This document shows, piece after piece, positions 1 through 11,937 of a stretch of DNA of 64,000 bases. A model generated the notes under the pieces. The model did not search any database. It was not told where the DNA came from and worked only from the letters and a program-made list of their open reading frames with translations. Source of the DNA: Pycnopodia helianthoides (Eukaryota > Echinodermata > Asteroidea > Forcipulatida > Asteriidae). The first letter of the stretch is position 1; the number at the start of each line of letters is the position of its first letter. Made by a program: the position numbers and the translations under genes. The DNA is taken from assembly GCA_032158295.1 (NCBI GenBank), contig CM063244.1, forward strand, positions 20,648,815-20,712,814, written 5' to 3'.

Positions 1-35
1 ATTGATCATGGAATTTTTATGACCCATTGCGGGTC

Positions 36-43
36 TATATAAA
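36..43 (+). promoter_or_regulatory. TATA box of the saposin-like gene
   Basis: The motif TATATAAA lies 105-112 bases upstream of the start codon at 148. A start of transcription about 25-30 bases downstream (around 65-70) would leave a 5' leader of about 80 bases. The motif, its distance and a signal-peptide exon directly downstream agree with each other; the transcription start itself is inferred. Confidence 0.6.
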
Positions 44-147
44 GTCTGACATTTTGACAACCTAGGCATATCCTCTGCTCATCTCGCCGAGAAGCTGAAA
101 CCTGACTTGATACAGAGCACACTGTGATAATCTACACCAGAATCAAC

Positions 148-3100
148 ATGAAGAGTATTGTATTTGCCATCGTGTTGATTGGCCTCGCTGTGGTGTCTGT
201 CGTGGCTGCTGATGGTAAGACTTTGTGTGTTGATTTTAAAGAATAAAACAATTTTTTTAAAATTCAGAACAATGATTTTGGAAGAAGGTTCATTCACTTT
301 CTCGATGGTCTTTGTTTGAACAAGTTTTCTTTACAATTTTTGTTTTGAAGTTATGTTATTATTGTTATGATATAACTATTCACGGCAAAAAGGCAAACCG
401 AGCATGGTGAATGTTGGTTTCGTTATGTACATATTTCTAAACTCATCTCCATATCAGACGGAGTTATTTTGTGGGATTATTTGGTACATTTACAACTTCT
501 CAACAATCAAACTAGTACTAGTAAATTGAAACGTTTACAAAACTCCGCTGCTAGACTTGTCACCAGGATACGCACAAGTGAATCCATAACACATTTTCTC
601 CGTAGTTTGCACTGGTTGCCAATACGGGCAAGAATAGATTTTAGAGTTTTGGTTCGCATATGAATGTGTCTGTGTTTATCTTGAAAGATTAGTTCGAGAG
701 TAAAAACCAGCTGGAAAACTTAATTCTACCTCCATGGTTCTACCAATAAATATATTTTAACTCGATCCCGTTGTTATCAAATCGTATAGTCTCATGGTTT
801 CCACTCCTTTCAATTTGCTGTTGTTTAGTTATCAAACAATTTACCAGAAGTTGTCAAACAGGCCGAAACAGCACAACAATTCCTACCGGGTCACAAAATA
901 TTTGTTCAATTTGTATAATATTGGTAAATTCATCACAGCGCATATATTATGCAAAGGGACCTCACGGTGATATGCACTATTGTTTTTATTGTTATTATTG
1001 TATAACAACTTATTTGGGCAATTATGATCGTCCAATCATTATGACTGCCAAGTCAATTCAGTAGTCATTGCAAGTAGGCCGAATATCTGCGTTTCAAGTC
1101 AATATTTTATATCTTGCATTGCGGATCTGATTTGCCAATACTTTGTAAACTTTTATTTGTCATTTGTTATTATTTTTTAATTGGGGGGGGGGTTCTTAAA
1201 TGTTTTCTTTTTTCTATTCATATAAGCACAAAAATGAACCGTTAAAAAATCATTTCATGCGGCGGCTGAGAAACGCGATGCTAGATTCCTGATATTTCTA
1301 AATGCTTTGCGGGTATTATTCATGCACTACATTACAACGCCACAGTCTCTATGTCCGATTCTAAATCTTATTCATTTAAATTCAACTCAACTCAACACTT
1401 ATTTCCATGTTGCAAACTGTACATACAAGTAGGCCTAATTACCGAGAGGGTCAATTGAGCAAATATATACAAGGATAAACAAAGCAAACGCAACCTAACG
1501 AAACAAGAAGATAATCAAATGGCGCTGAAAGTTCTAGTAATATACCTTTCATTTTGATAATGACCACACGGATGTTTCCGTGTAGCTTCGGTTTGATATT
1601 GACTTGAAATACGGGAACAAATGGCCTTTTCCATAGTTAAGTATGGAATTTCATTACTACTATTTGAAGTCACATTTTGTATGGCGTTAATATTTGAAGG
1701 CACATAGCCGTTTAGTGACGTCAACGGCGCATAGTCACGTTGTGTGCCGTCGCGACCAGCGCCAACTTTAAAACGAGACAAAGTTATGTCGTTTACTCCT
1801 TCTTCATTGGGTTACACTTTAAATATCAGATCTCGTTTTCTTTCAATGTTGTAGAACCCGTGATGGGTGATTATCTGTGTCCGGCCTGCAAGACGCACCT
1901 GAAAGCATTGCTAACCGGTTCAAGTTTCAGGAAACTGCTTACTGATTACTGCGGTACCGTTTCGAAAACGCCCGCCAGGTCTGCACGTGCTCGCGCTAGG
2001 GTGAGTACACCAGCCAAGACACGAGTCAAATCACAGATTGCTGTCCCATGCATGCCTCCAACCAACCAACCAACCCAAGCAGTCAAACAGCAGTTATTGC
2101 AGATGACTTCCATGTTTGTTCCTTTTGCATGAGGCAGATACAATTTTCATGTAATTGTTGTTACCGCGTTGTTGACTTTCCGAAGCAACTTTTAGTTTGT
2201 TTTGTACACGATCAAGGACGTCTGGTAACGAACTATGGTGAAATATTCTCTGTAGGTGATTTTACACAAGTCCATCTTTACACGGGCAAAATATTGTGGG
2301 CTATCGGCATTAGTATGACCTTTTCCAAAATAATTCCGAAATAATTTTGTAGGTGAAATGTGAATGATTATTATTACTAATTTTGCATTAATTTCTCATT
2401 GGGTGGCACCTTAACAAATGTAGCCCCCAAAAAATATAGCCCAGCCCTGTACCTACATGTCGGGTCTTAATGTAGCCCCGACCCTGTATACCTAAACGTA
2501 ACTAGGAACCTAAATCTATCCCCGAACACTTTACCAAACTAGTATTTCGGGACCTTACTGTTGCCCCAACCGTGTATCTAAATGTGGCTCGGGACTTAAA
2601 TGTAGCCCCAAACTTTGTACCAAACCCCGTGGCCCTTACAGACCGAAAGGCTTTCATTCAAATTTAATATAATAACTATGCAATGATGGTTCTTGATATT
2701 TCGTTTATTTGTTTATTTGTTTGTTTAGTGTTTCCATCTTGCCAAGTCTAGCAAAGTTCAGGAAATGATCAATCCGAGCCTCGTGTTGAACATATGCAAG
2801 GTATATTGAAGTTTTTAACTTTTATTTGAACAAATAATAATGGATATGTGTGATATCACAATACTTAAAGGCCCTGCACACTATTGGTAAGATCGAAAAA
2901 CACAAATGTTCACAGATTCACACATAACTTACATGATTTAAAGTAAGTAATGGTAGAAAGGGGTCCTTAAAATATTTCTGCCTAACATGCTATCGTTTCT
3001 GAGGAATGAGTAAAGCAATAGTTTTTATCAAGCGTGATAAAAACTCGATGTTTGAAAAACAGAAAACACATAAGGTCTCTTTTCACTATTTTCTCGTGAC

Positions 3101-3606
3101 CTCGTAACCAATTGAACTCCAACTTTCACATGTGTGTTTGTTCGTGCATATGTTAAATCACACAAAATGTGGACACTGATTTTGAGCTGTTACCAAAAGT
3201 GTACAATACCTTTACAGGACTTCGAATTGTAAATCTTCTAAATATATGCCACAAAAATAGTTTAACATAATTTGTTTTTCTAAATGAACTGTCGGACACA
3301 ATAGGTCGGACATGACAATTAGTTCGATGGTCATCGACACGACATGTCGGACATTGTTGTTACAGACACGTTTGGTCCCTTTTTTCATTGTTTATGAATG
3401 ATGTTTCTTTTGCAATCATTGATTTTTGTTCATATACATGTTTCTTTCTTTGCAACTGTAATTTTTCCTTTGTTATGCGGAAATTCGTCATTTCTCGTTT
3501 GATTGCTAAAAATTTGTTTGAACGATTCAAAAATTCTGTGTCAAGTTAACATTTGATATATTTTACTCCATTTTCTTGTATATTACAGTCTGGCGGCCGG
3601 TGTTAA
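148..3606 (+). CDS. Secreted saposin-like (SAPLIP / NK-lysin-type) cationic peptide, 4 exons
   Basis: Coding exons are 148-214, 1855-2000, 2729-2800 and 3589-3606, giving 100 residues. All junctions are GT-AG and codon phases match (1, 0, 0). Exon 1 encodes a 21-22-residue signal peptide ending VVSVVAAD. The mature part has six cysteines at 31, 34, 55, 72, 94 and 100, spaced 2-20-16-21-5. The opening CxxC, the closing C-x5-C and a proline before the fifth cysteine are the signature of saposin B-type domains, which pair C1-C6, C2-C5 and C3-C4. Between C3 and C4 lies an arginine-rich stretch (about residues 60-71), longer than the usual 10 residues. Family members disrupt or bind membranes; cationic small ones are often antimicrobial. 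That role is inference here. The transposon-filled introns explain why no ORF finder joins the gene. Exon 4 contributes only five residues, so it is the least certain exon. No close polyadenylation signal was seen. Confidence 0.72.
463..662 (+). mobile_element. Non-LTR retrotransposon (LINE) ORF2 3' fragment
   Basis: A 64-codon open stretch contains KLKRLQNSAARLVTR and LRSLHWLPIRARIDF. These match the well-known C-terminal region of Jockey/CR1/RTE-like reverse transcriptase ORFs, usually seen as 'LQRLQNSAARLVTR...LRxLHWLPIxxRI'. No reverse-transcriptase core or endonuclease lies upstream, so this is a 5'-truncated dead copy. It sits inside intron 1 of the saposin-like gene in the same orientation. 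Confidence 0.75.
1716..1723. promoter_or_regulatory. CRE palindrome TGACGTCA
   Basis: A perfect 8-bp cAMP-response-element palindrome lies in intron 1 of the saposin-like gene, 130 bases before exon 2. Binding by CREB/ATF proteins is known for the motif; a function here is unproven, and such sites recur inside repeats in this window. Confidence 0.3.
2409..2639. repeat. Degenerate 43-55 bp tandem repeat, about 5 units
   Basis: Five diverged units follow one another, each with the pattern CTTAAATGTAGCCCC, then roughly AACCCTGTACC, then TCGGGAC. The first unit is longer, about 55 bases. It lies in intron 2 of the saposin-like gene (2001-2728), 90 bases before exon 3. The units have drifted enough that it looks old. 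Confidence 0.6.
2865..3214. mobile_element. TTAA-flanked MITE, family B copy 1
   Basis: The element opens with TTAAAGG...ACTATTGGTAA and closes with TTACCAAAAGTGTAC...CCTTTA, an imperfect terminal inverted repeat. Its interior shares long blocks with 16016-16368, for example 'cataacttacatg' and 'ttttcactattttctc'. No coding potential. It occupies intron 3 of the saposin-like gene. Confidence 0.65.
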
Positions 3607-4013
3607 AAATAGGGTGAGTGTTTGGGCCGTGTTAGTTGTTGCTCGGCAACAAAATCTTAACTTACCCTGCTTGTTTTCAAAAATCAAAAAGCATGGTCTT
3701 TAATTTTGTTTATGTTAGTCACCCCAACTTTGCAGAGAACACCTGTGTTATAGCATTGTGAGTCGGTGTTATTGTCGTTGTCTTATTGTCGTTGTCTTAT
3801 TGTCGTTGTCGTACTGTCGTTGTCGTGTTGTTGTTGTCGTTGCCATTGCCACCGCTGCTGCTAATTTTTGCGTTGTGATAAATTGCTTAAATGCCTTAAT
3901 AGGTATGTATGTGGCATATTAATTATTATTACTTATTTTTTTCGTGTGGGTTTTGTTGTTTTTGTTGTTGCTGTTGTTGTTTTAGCTTTTTGTTTGCTTG
4001 TTTGGATGTTTGT

Positions 4014-4086
<73 letters not shown>
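4014..4086. repeat. (TTG)n trinucleotide microsatellite
   Basis: About 24 uninterrupted copies of TTG. Its six-frame translations give poly-Cys, poly-Leu, poly-Val, poly-Asn and poly-Thr ORFs, which are artefacts. It is preceded by an imperfect TTGTCG-rich stretch from about 3765. Confidence 0.97.
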
Positions 4087-4088
<2 letters not shown>

Positions 4089-4784
4089 TGGGTTTTTTTT
4101 TTGCTTGCTTTGTTCGTTTGTTTTTCGGGGGCGGGGTAAGACGGGATATTAAAGAGGAAGCCTGTTTTATCATTAATGAATTCTTCGCGCATGTTACAGA
4201 CGACTAATGTAGCCATGTCTTCTGAACTGTTTTGATTTTAGCTGTGTTTATGTATACTTTATAAATTATTATTTTTTTTTTTCTTGCTTTGAAGCTATAA
4301 AGCTTCATTTATTCAACAACAACAAAAACACAAAAGAGTATACATCAATTCCACATTACAATGTATAAGGTCCACAAATATATCTATTATATAGAAATCT
4401 ATGAGAAACAACAATTAAAAATAAAACGGATAAGAGCATAGTTATACACAAATTAACGTGACATAATCACGTGATGATACAAAAAGAATTTAACAAATGA
4501 AATTCATTGCAGAAGTTGTATATGTATATTTTATAAACTATTATTCAGTTACTTTGTTTTATATTAGCCTGTAACCACGGATAGAAAAGTTGCTAACAAC
4601 CGCGACCCCCCCCCCCTCAAAATCTAAGACACCTTTAAACCTGATTTCACTTTGTTCTGATTGACTTTTAACAGATCCTGATACTGTCAGCAATTCGACC
4701 GAACATTAAATGTCGTCAATAGGCCTGCGATATGACGAAGAACTCGATTTATTTATGGTGGAGGGTTAAATTGTCTTAAACAAA

Positions 4785-5150
4785 CCTAAAGGTAGTACAC
4801 ATGATTGGTAGAACTGGCAAAATAGTCGCAGACAGTGTTCATGTTTTGTGCGATCGACCATATTAGAACATATAAATAACATTTCAAAACCTGTGAAAAT
4901 TTGGGCTTTATCCGTTGTGTGAGTCAGGAGAAAATAGTGAAAAACCATGAACAACTTTCAGCATGCAAACACATTGTCCCTAATTTTGGATGTTACAACC
5001 GATATCAGCTGTTGCATTGTTTATGTTTTTAGATACAGTTTTCTCGAATATGAGTACATTTCGGAGATAAATGTTTCACAGAAAAAATGGTTCTAGTATG
5101 ATTTTAATAATCAGTAAGCTTTACAAACTAAAACTAAACATCTTCGTCTC
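4785..5150. mobile_element. TTAA-type MITE, family D copy 1 (3' end missing)
   Basis: Shares extended blocks with 19228-19613, including 'ggcaaaatagtcgcagacagtgtt' in register and 'cagaaaaaatggttctagtatga'. The 5' end reads CTAAAGGTAGTACAC; the mirror-image CCTTTAA end present in the other copy is not found here. No ORF of its own. Confidence 0.6.
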
Positions 5151-6197
5151 TCATGTTCTTATTAGCCCTCAATAAAATAAGTTTTTTCTTGCAAAGAAAC
5201 TTAAGATATCATGGTTTAAATCAAATTATGTCAAATTAAAAACGAATAAATCGTATTGAAATAATATACAATCAGTCGAACGGATGTTTGCCACTCCATT
5301 GTCATTAATACAAATTGATAACGAAGAAATTGTCTCAAACTTCAGATGGAACTTGAAAAGTTCCAAACAATGGAAAAGCACAAAACGTAGCAAGTAGTAA
5401 GTATTACCTTTGTGATTTCAATGTAATTGCATTATGACCATGATCTCATTTGAGTACATTGCCTTTAAGAGAATTGTTACAGTTCCAATTACTTATTCAG
5501 TGCATTGTCCTTCTGTTCATGCATATATTTTGCTTTTTAGCCCTGAATCCTTCAAAGTTCTTTGAATTCGGAGTTCGAAATAAACAATAAGCAAAGAGAA
5601 TACAAATTTACTTTCTGTGAAGTATTTTATACAAAAGAAAGTCAGTCGTATTGGAAAGCAAAATGTTACGTGCTGAAAAGCCAGAAAAAATAATTTTAAA
5701 TGTAAAAAGGTACAAAAACAAGTTGACTTGGCAAGTAAAAGCACAAAGGCAATTAATGAAATACATTCAAACTATATTAACACTTGAACCAATAAACAAA
5801 GGAACAATACACTGAGTGTATTTACTTATTTAACTTATTTACAAAGAAATTAAACAATGAAGCAGGATTTAATCAAAACAGAGGCAGTATGAAATAATAA
5901 GCCGGCAAAGTGAAAATGATAGCATATTAATTATCTGCCGAAAAATAAGGATTATTTTTAAGGAAGCGTGAAAATTAAGGTTATCAGACGACAGCCCAGT
6001 CAGAATCCATGAGGTTGAGAGAGCGCAGACGTCAGTCCCGGCATCTTCACCTCCCCCCCCCCCCCGCCCTCCAACGTAAGTAACGAGTCATGTACTTCAG
6101 CAATACACCAACAGTGTTTATCAAATTGATGCTATAGAGAGCGAAGTACAACAAATTTCATTTAGTTATCATGGATCACACTTCATCTGATATTACA

Positions 6198-9100
6198 CTA
6201 TACCCGAACCGGGTGAGTTTGTCCTTCATCATTCTGTATCCCAGGTTCGAGTTTTCGTAACAGAGGCATCAGGAACATCTGCAGAGTCGCTGCGAATTGC
6301 AAGCCCGCCAATACGTAGAACACGACCACCAAGCTCCCCGCCTCTTCGTACATCCAACCTAGAAGTGGTATACAAACTGAGGAATTATTGAGTACTAATT
6401 GCCTATTGGCTCCAAAGTATATGTATTAAAGGGGTAAATGGGTGTAAAGGAACCCTCTAAGCCTTCTAGTGTCGTCGGCCATCTGAAAAATTCCGGGTCA
6501 GAGTTGACCCATTAGATTCTGGGTCACAGGGAACCTGACCTATTTTGAGGTCAGTGTGACCTGAAATCTATGTCAAACTGACCCGAAACTGTGTCAAAGT
6601 GACGCAGAAGCCGAGCCACTCCCGTGTTTTTTTTTTAAATATTTTTACGGGTCAGCTTGATCCAGAAATGGGTCAGACCCCCCTTCGGAATCCGGGTCAA
6701 TTCTGACCAGGGAGTTTTTAGAGTGTGTTGGAGATCATGTTTAACCCTCAACATCATTATGGTATCAGAACAGCGAATGCATACAATAAAGACATACAGT
6801 CAGTTTGGTTACGAAGCGTTTTGTAAATGCTCACTACCCTTATTAGTTTCAACCACACTGATGTCCAGCTTACTGATTGAGGACGATACACAAACACACA
6901 GACTTCATTTTAAAGTTATTCAACTATCTTAGGGTATAATCGGATGAAAACAGATCTTACCTGCAATAATGGGTCCTGCCAGATCTCCTATGCCTCCAAA
7001 CAGATAGCTTATACCAATCGCAGATGCCAAGTTGTGAAGGCCAACAATTTTGCGAAGAAGGACCACACTCACCGCCCTGGACATTCCGGTGCCGATGCCC
7101 ATGAGACACGCCGAAGCCACCAGTCCCCCACCTCTCTCTGTCTGCACGCAAAGTACACCAATTGCACACAGCAGTTGGGAAAAACCGTATACAGCTTCAA
7201 CTGGTACATTCGGCCTGACAAGGAGGCCGCTTACGGCCCGACCTCCGAGACTTCCAAAGCCCATAATACTGAGAAGAAATGTAGCTTCTATTTGCTCGAA
7301 ACCACAGTCCAAAGCCATAGGCATGATGTACACAACAAATACGACATATCCAATGCAGAACTCTGTGTACATAAGACAGTACAAGGAATAACGATAGCTC
7401 TTCACCAGTAAATCCAGTCGTAATTCAGAGAACAGCCTGCGAATGGTCCTCATTAATGATGAACAATGCTTTCCATTTTCTTCATAAACTTGACTGGAGC
7501 TTAATTTTTCACCCAACGTGTCAAGTTCTCTTTGATGTCCGGGGGTCCTAGCATGCACTGGAGGGCGGTAGAGGGTGCCAACCGCACACACATTTAAACA
7601 TATGGCACCTGTGATGAACATGGTTCCCCTCCACCCATATTTATCGAGGAGAACTCGAAGTAGAGGCGGGGTCACGATCATACCTAAACCGATTCCAGCA
7701 GACGTAAAACCACTGACTATGGCAAAATACTTCTTGAAGTACTGCGCAAGGGCAACCCCAGCGGCTATGTAACACAATGCTACACCAAGTCCTGTTGTAC
7801 ACAAACAGAATTTTCGAAAACGGTTAATACAATGTTTGTACACAGCCTCCCATCACAACTTTCTTGTGTAGCATCCCATAAATTCCTGCAATCTATACAC
7901 GTTTCGTTGCTCTTCTCGAGCGGGGAAATTTAAGTGGTAGTTACAACCAGCAAAGTTCTATTTGAGCATGCCAACTGCCGTTGTTTGATGCCGTTGGTTA
8001 TTTGGCGTTATTCTTGTACATTTTCTGTTATTTCAATAGTCACGTAAAAACCCAATAAATGTCTCATTGAAATGGATTTGTTTTCTAGTTAAAACTATAA
8101 AATATGCACATTTGTTATCGAAGTTTAGACTTGTAGCCTATCGTTTTGACAACTGACACCAAATGACTTATCTCCAGCTATGCTGACTGGATGAAATATT
8201 GCGCAGTCAAGGAGGAAAGATTTTGGCGATAAATTAAAGTGTACTAACTCATGACAAACTCTTAAAACTATTAAGTGTCACGTTCTATCACAGCAAACGT
8301 TGAACCCCTGAAATTTTTACGAAAAAATCAACTTACCGGTGACAGCGCCTATCAAATACATTTGAAATATACCCGCAGCCCAAAAGCTGAAAAACAGGGA
8401 AGCAAACATCAGAAAACCGCCACAAATCCATGTAAATCTACATCCCAGTCGATTCACGACTACACCGGCTGCAATACCTGTGGAGAAAACAATATTAAGC
8501 TGATCCTTGGCAAGTGTAAGGCGGTGAAGTATATATAGCAAAAGGCTGGTGCATCTTTTCATGTTTCTGTTTGTTGGTTTTTGCCTGAAGAGTGTGTTGA
8601 AAATTCAATTCAACTTAGGATGAAAAAGAAGAAATAAACTAGAACAGCATTTGAACCCGCAACCCCAGATTTACATACCACTGCTCTATAACTGAGCTGC
8701 CCTAAATGTCAAGATTTTTGGATCCGTAAGTCAGAAGCCATTTATTATCTAACCTGAAACTTCTGTATAGCCAAGAATCACGCACTATACATCCACAATA
8801 CATGGTAGGAAGCAGCAATAATGGGATCACCATAAGGGGGATGCAACATTTTATTATTCTTATTTATTTTTTCTTTATTTTTTATTTTTTATCAAGTAAC
8901 ATTACAAACTTGTTCGTTTTTGTGTTATACCACAGGTCATTTTGATTACTGAGCAGTTTGCAACAGCAAATGCTTTGATTTTGTCATGATTACTTACATC
9001 TTCCTTTAAGACTTTTAGGTGTATTTTCTCTCTTAAATGGGATGTCGTCATGATCAACGCAGGCCTGTTGCTGACATGAAATATAGAACTCTCCCCACCC

Positions 9101-9506
9101 ACGCACGCGCCCTCCCCCTTTTATCTGAAGAGAGTGCGTTCGCGCGCGGTAGGCGGGTAAGAGTTCCATAATTCAGAACGCAACATTTCTAAATAACTCT
9201 TTTAAAATGTTGGTGTTCATAAATTGTATTGTGAAAGAGCCTCTACGCCATGTGTCTGGTTTCTAACTTACCTCCAAAATATGAACAGGAAGACATAATG
9301 CTGACTATCGCCCCGGTCTCAGAAGCACTCGAGTGGAAGTCAATTTGCCAGCTCGTGTAAAGTACCCCTGTACATCTAGTCAGGGTTGTTTGTAAGAAGT
9401 ACACAATAAAGACCGCAACAGCGATGACATAGCCCCACCCGCCGTCTGGTGGGTCGCTGTTCTTGCCCACTGGCTTCGCTGGCCGTCTTCCTCTCGGGTT
9501 CGACAT
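6198..9506 (-). CDS. Monocarboxylate transporter-like protein (SLC16 family, MFS), 4 exons
   Basis: Coding exons on the minus strand are 9506-9272, 8477-8337, 7791-6961 and 6358-6198. All junctions are GT-AG with matching phase 1, giving 455 residues, a normal length for the family (about 430-540). The start at 9506 is followed by DPPDGGWGYVI (residues 18-28), the conserved first-helix motif of monocarboxylate transporters. Exon 3 contains the second signature, YFKKYFAIVSGFTSAGIGLG. Twelve hydrophobic segments in two sets of six are separated by a charged central loop (about residues 220-265), the MFS layout. The family moves monocarboxylates, or in some members aromatic amino acids or creatine, across the plasma membrane, often coupled to protons; which substrate applies here cannot be told. 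A pyrimidine-rich AG just upstream of the start suggests an intron in the 5' leader. A possible ATTAAA signal lies at 5868-5873. Confidence 0.94.
6479..6726. mobile_element. GGGTCA-rich MITE, copy 1 (ERE-bearing)
   Basis: Related to 10961-11197 and 13382-13640. Ends in GGGTCAATTCTGACC, then GAGTTTTTAGAGTGT. The interior is a series of inverted GGGTCA/TGACCC pairs. It lies in intron 3 of the transporter gene, between 6359 and 6960. Confidence 0.65.
6548..6562. promoter_or_regulatory. Perfect ERE-type palindrome AGGTCAGTGTGACCT
   Basis: Two AGGTCA half-sites in inverted orientation with a 3-base spacer, identical to the consensus estrogen response element (AGGTCAnnnTGACCT). It sits inside the MITE at 6479-6726. 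Binding in this organism is not shown; related nuclear receptors also use AGGTCA half-sites. Confidence 0.45.
8646..8707 (-). mobile_element. tRNA-derived SINE fragment
   Basis: On the minus strand the sequence reads GGGCAGCTCAGTTATAGAGC (A-box region) and later GGGTTCAAATGC (B-box region), with tRNA-like spacing, but no good acceptor stem. It is not a working tRNA gene. It lies in intron 1 of the transporter gene. Confidence 0.55.
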
Positions 9507-9596
9507 GGTCCTTTATCTTGGGGACAAAACGAAAACATGACAGTTGAAGTCTACACAATCTCCTCGGTCGGGTTGACCTGTACAAAATGCACACTG

Positions 9597-9731
9597 TTCC
9601 CAAAATTGTGCTTACTAGACTAAGGTTACCAGCCAAAATACCATGCCACATGTACAATTTGTGGCTGGTATCCTGCTCATTTTGGCTCAGCAATACTTTC
9701 TGCTTAAGCACTCTATGGAATTGGCCCCCTG
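9597..9731. mobile_element. Fragment of the 'gagctgctaagcacaaaa' fold-back MITE family
   Basis: Blocks such as 'ccaaaataccatgccacatgtacaattt' (read in parts) and 'tgcttaagca' followed by 'ctctatggaattggcccc' match the ends and middle of the elements at 38681-38932, 53536-54103 and 31736-31903. It lies just upstream of the transporter start codon, in the presumed promoter or 5' leader intron. Confidence 0.5.
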
Positions 9732-10960
9732 ATGTTTGAGCCAAGGTGTGAAGAAGCCCTAAGACTCAACGAATAGTAAACCAGTGTCGGAGTAGAAAGC
9801 AAAGGTAAAGACTGAGCGGAGGAGAGAAGCGGAGAAACCCCACTAGACATTAGTATTTGGAAACACGCAAAAAAGGTTGATGGGCAAAACTTGAAATGTT
9901 TTTTTTTTTCTTTCTATACGGACATTTTCATATTATGTGCCTGCGCCACCAGTGTGCCCGACCTTTCAGCTGCTCTTTCTCAACCCAAAAAAACCCACCA
10001 TCAATTATACAGTGCAGTAGTTGAAGGAAACTAAACGTTGCGGCACAGTTAAAAAAAAAACATAGGCCTATAATTATATGAAATGAGGACAATTAAATCA
10101 ATTAGCATTAGTAGAAAATAAATCTTACCGGGGTCGTAAAGAAAAAAGTCCCCGTAGTCTGAGCTGACTTTAATAAAAAACACTCGGTGGTCTAACTGTT
10201 GTCGGGGAACACATAGACGTAGTATCCGTTTATGACCATCGGGTCGTATTGAAATGTTTTAGTATACGCTTAGAAGGACTATTGCGCATACATGGCATGA
10301 CTTGGATGCATTATTATGAAGCTATAGTGCCTGGGTTGACCTGAACCTTACCACCACAATCTCGACTTTGACTGTTATCTTTCCTGGACACTATTTGTAT
10401 ATTTCATAGATTTCTGACAGGAGAGGAGAGGAGACTGGATGTTTTGCAAGTAGAAAATGTTACTTCGTCTCTAGGGTTAGTTTACATCGCGCGCAATGAC
10501 GACCCCCCCCTCCCCCACCACGATGTGTATGTTTGTTTGTATGTATGTACATGTATGTCAGCCATGGTATAATCAGCAGAGTAGGGACAGCATGCAGAAC
10601 TAGTGGGTGTATGTATTGTGACGAGTTTGTCCAGTGAGGTCGCCTTATATGGCGCGAACTTGTGTACATTGTACTCAACACTGAATGACCGCATACTATG
10701 TGAAACATACATGGAAATACTAACTGCCCGCCACTGTGCGCCACATATCGCAACAGGTAAACAGAGTAGTAAAGCATTAATTGATTATTGAACCGGTAAA
10801 ATTATTTATTACGTAACCAACAGATTGGGTTTGTGCAGGGCGCTTTATTAAATTACAACCCATACACGAGATAATTATACCAAGTGCATTTGAAAAGGCA
10901 ACTTTACATGCGGACAACTTTACCCCCTTAGAAGTTAGATATAAGGCCCTTTCCCTTGTA

Positions 10961-11197
10961 CACTCTAAAAACATCCGGGTTCGAATTGACCAAGATTCGG
11001 GTCCAGTGGGGGCCTCACCCATTTCTGGGTCAGTATACCCGGAATTTGTGTCGATATGACCCAGAAAATGGGTCAAATTTGCGCAGAATTGGAGTTATAA
11101 TCCAATTTTTAACCACTCTCGCAGGTGAGCCTGGCCCGGAAATGAGTTAGGCCCATAGGCCCAGGAATCCGGGACAATTCCGTTATGCTTTTAGCAT
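10961..11197. mobile_element. GGGTCA-rich MITE, copy 2
   Basis: Begins ACACTCTAAAAACATCCGGG, then TTCGAATTGACC, and carries TTTCTGGGTCAGTATACCCGG and TATGACCCAGAAAATGGGTC. It has the same order of motifs as the copy at 13382-13640. No ORF of significance; the ERE-like palindrome is degraded here. Confidence 0.65.
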
Positions 11198-11523
11198 TAG
11201 AATAAAATACACTCGAGACGAAACTCACGTTGTAAGAACTTCATTCTAGAAACCATTCTGGCATGCATTTAATAATTTTAAAAAAATTTACCTTAACAAA
11301 TTATGCAAACATTACATGAGGGGTGTTGAATCCAACGCCCGGAGCCAACTGCACCGGTTCAATGGCTAACAAATACAGTTAATTTTAAAGGGTCTGAACA
11401 ACAGAACTTTAACAGGGTGTACTTTGAAGGGGCTGTGACCAAGTGCTTTTTAGACTGCACACTTTTTGTTTTAGTGTTTTTTTTTAGTTGGAGTGTTTGC
11501 TTGTTTCCTATTGCGTTTTTGTT

Positions 11524-11585
11524 TTTCTCACTTGGACTAGATGGCGTGCGTCAAAATGACAATAATATGACGTCATTTGTGGGTT
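11524..11585. repeat. CRE-bearing block, copy 1
   Basis: Contains CTAGATGGCGTGCGTCAAAA and a perfect TGACGTCA at 11568-11575. A near-identical block lies 410 bases downstream in the same orientation. Confidence 0.6.
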
Positions 11586-11937
11586 AAACTTTAAACTTGG
11601 ACTTGATTATAAACTGTTCCTTGAACTCTAAATCTACGAATTGGTAGCAGTTACACAAGCACTAGACTAGTTATAACGTTGTTTCATACCAAAAGTATAA
11701 ACCAGCCAAAAAGGGCAGTGAAACAACAATGTTACATCTTACATACAATTTTAGGTAGTCAGTACTTTTTGCTTAAAATAGTAACTCTAAGAAACACGAC
11801 TCTTTGATCAATGAATTTAATTTTAATTGCACAGTATACACTGATTGAATTTATTACTTAAAAAGCCACTTAATCGAAACATTTGATTGAAACATCTATA
11901 TTTTTACACTTCTTAATTTGTCTTGATATCGATCAAA

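Larger units (their letters stand above)
3607..6197. other. Intergenic region between saposin-like and transporter genes
   Basis: No convincing gene. It holds the 3' flank of the saposin-like gene, a GTC/GTT-rich stretch (3765-3860), the TTG microsatellite and one MITE of family D. The short ORFs here are either microsatellite translations or unsupported. Confidence 0.6.

Noticed and set aside
3868..4216. Overlapping ORFs with long poly-Cys, poly-Leu, poly-Val, poly-Asn and poly-Thr
   Set aside because: All are translations of the TTG microsatellite; no conserved sequence around it and no splice or promoter support.
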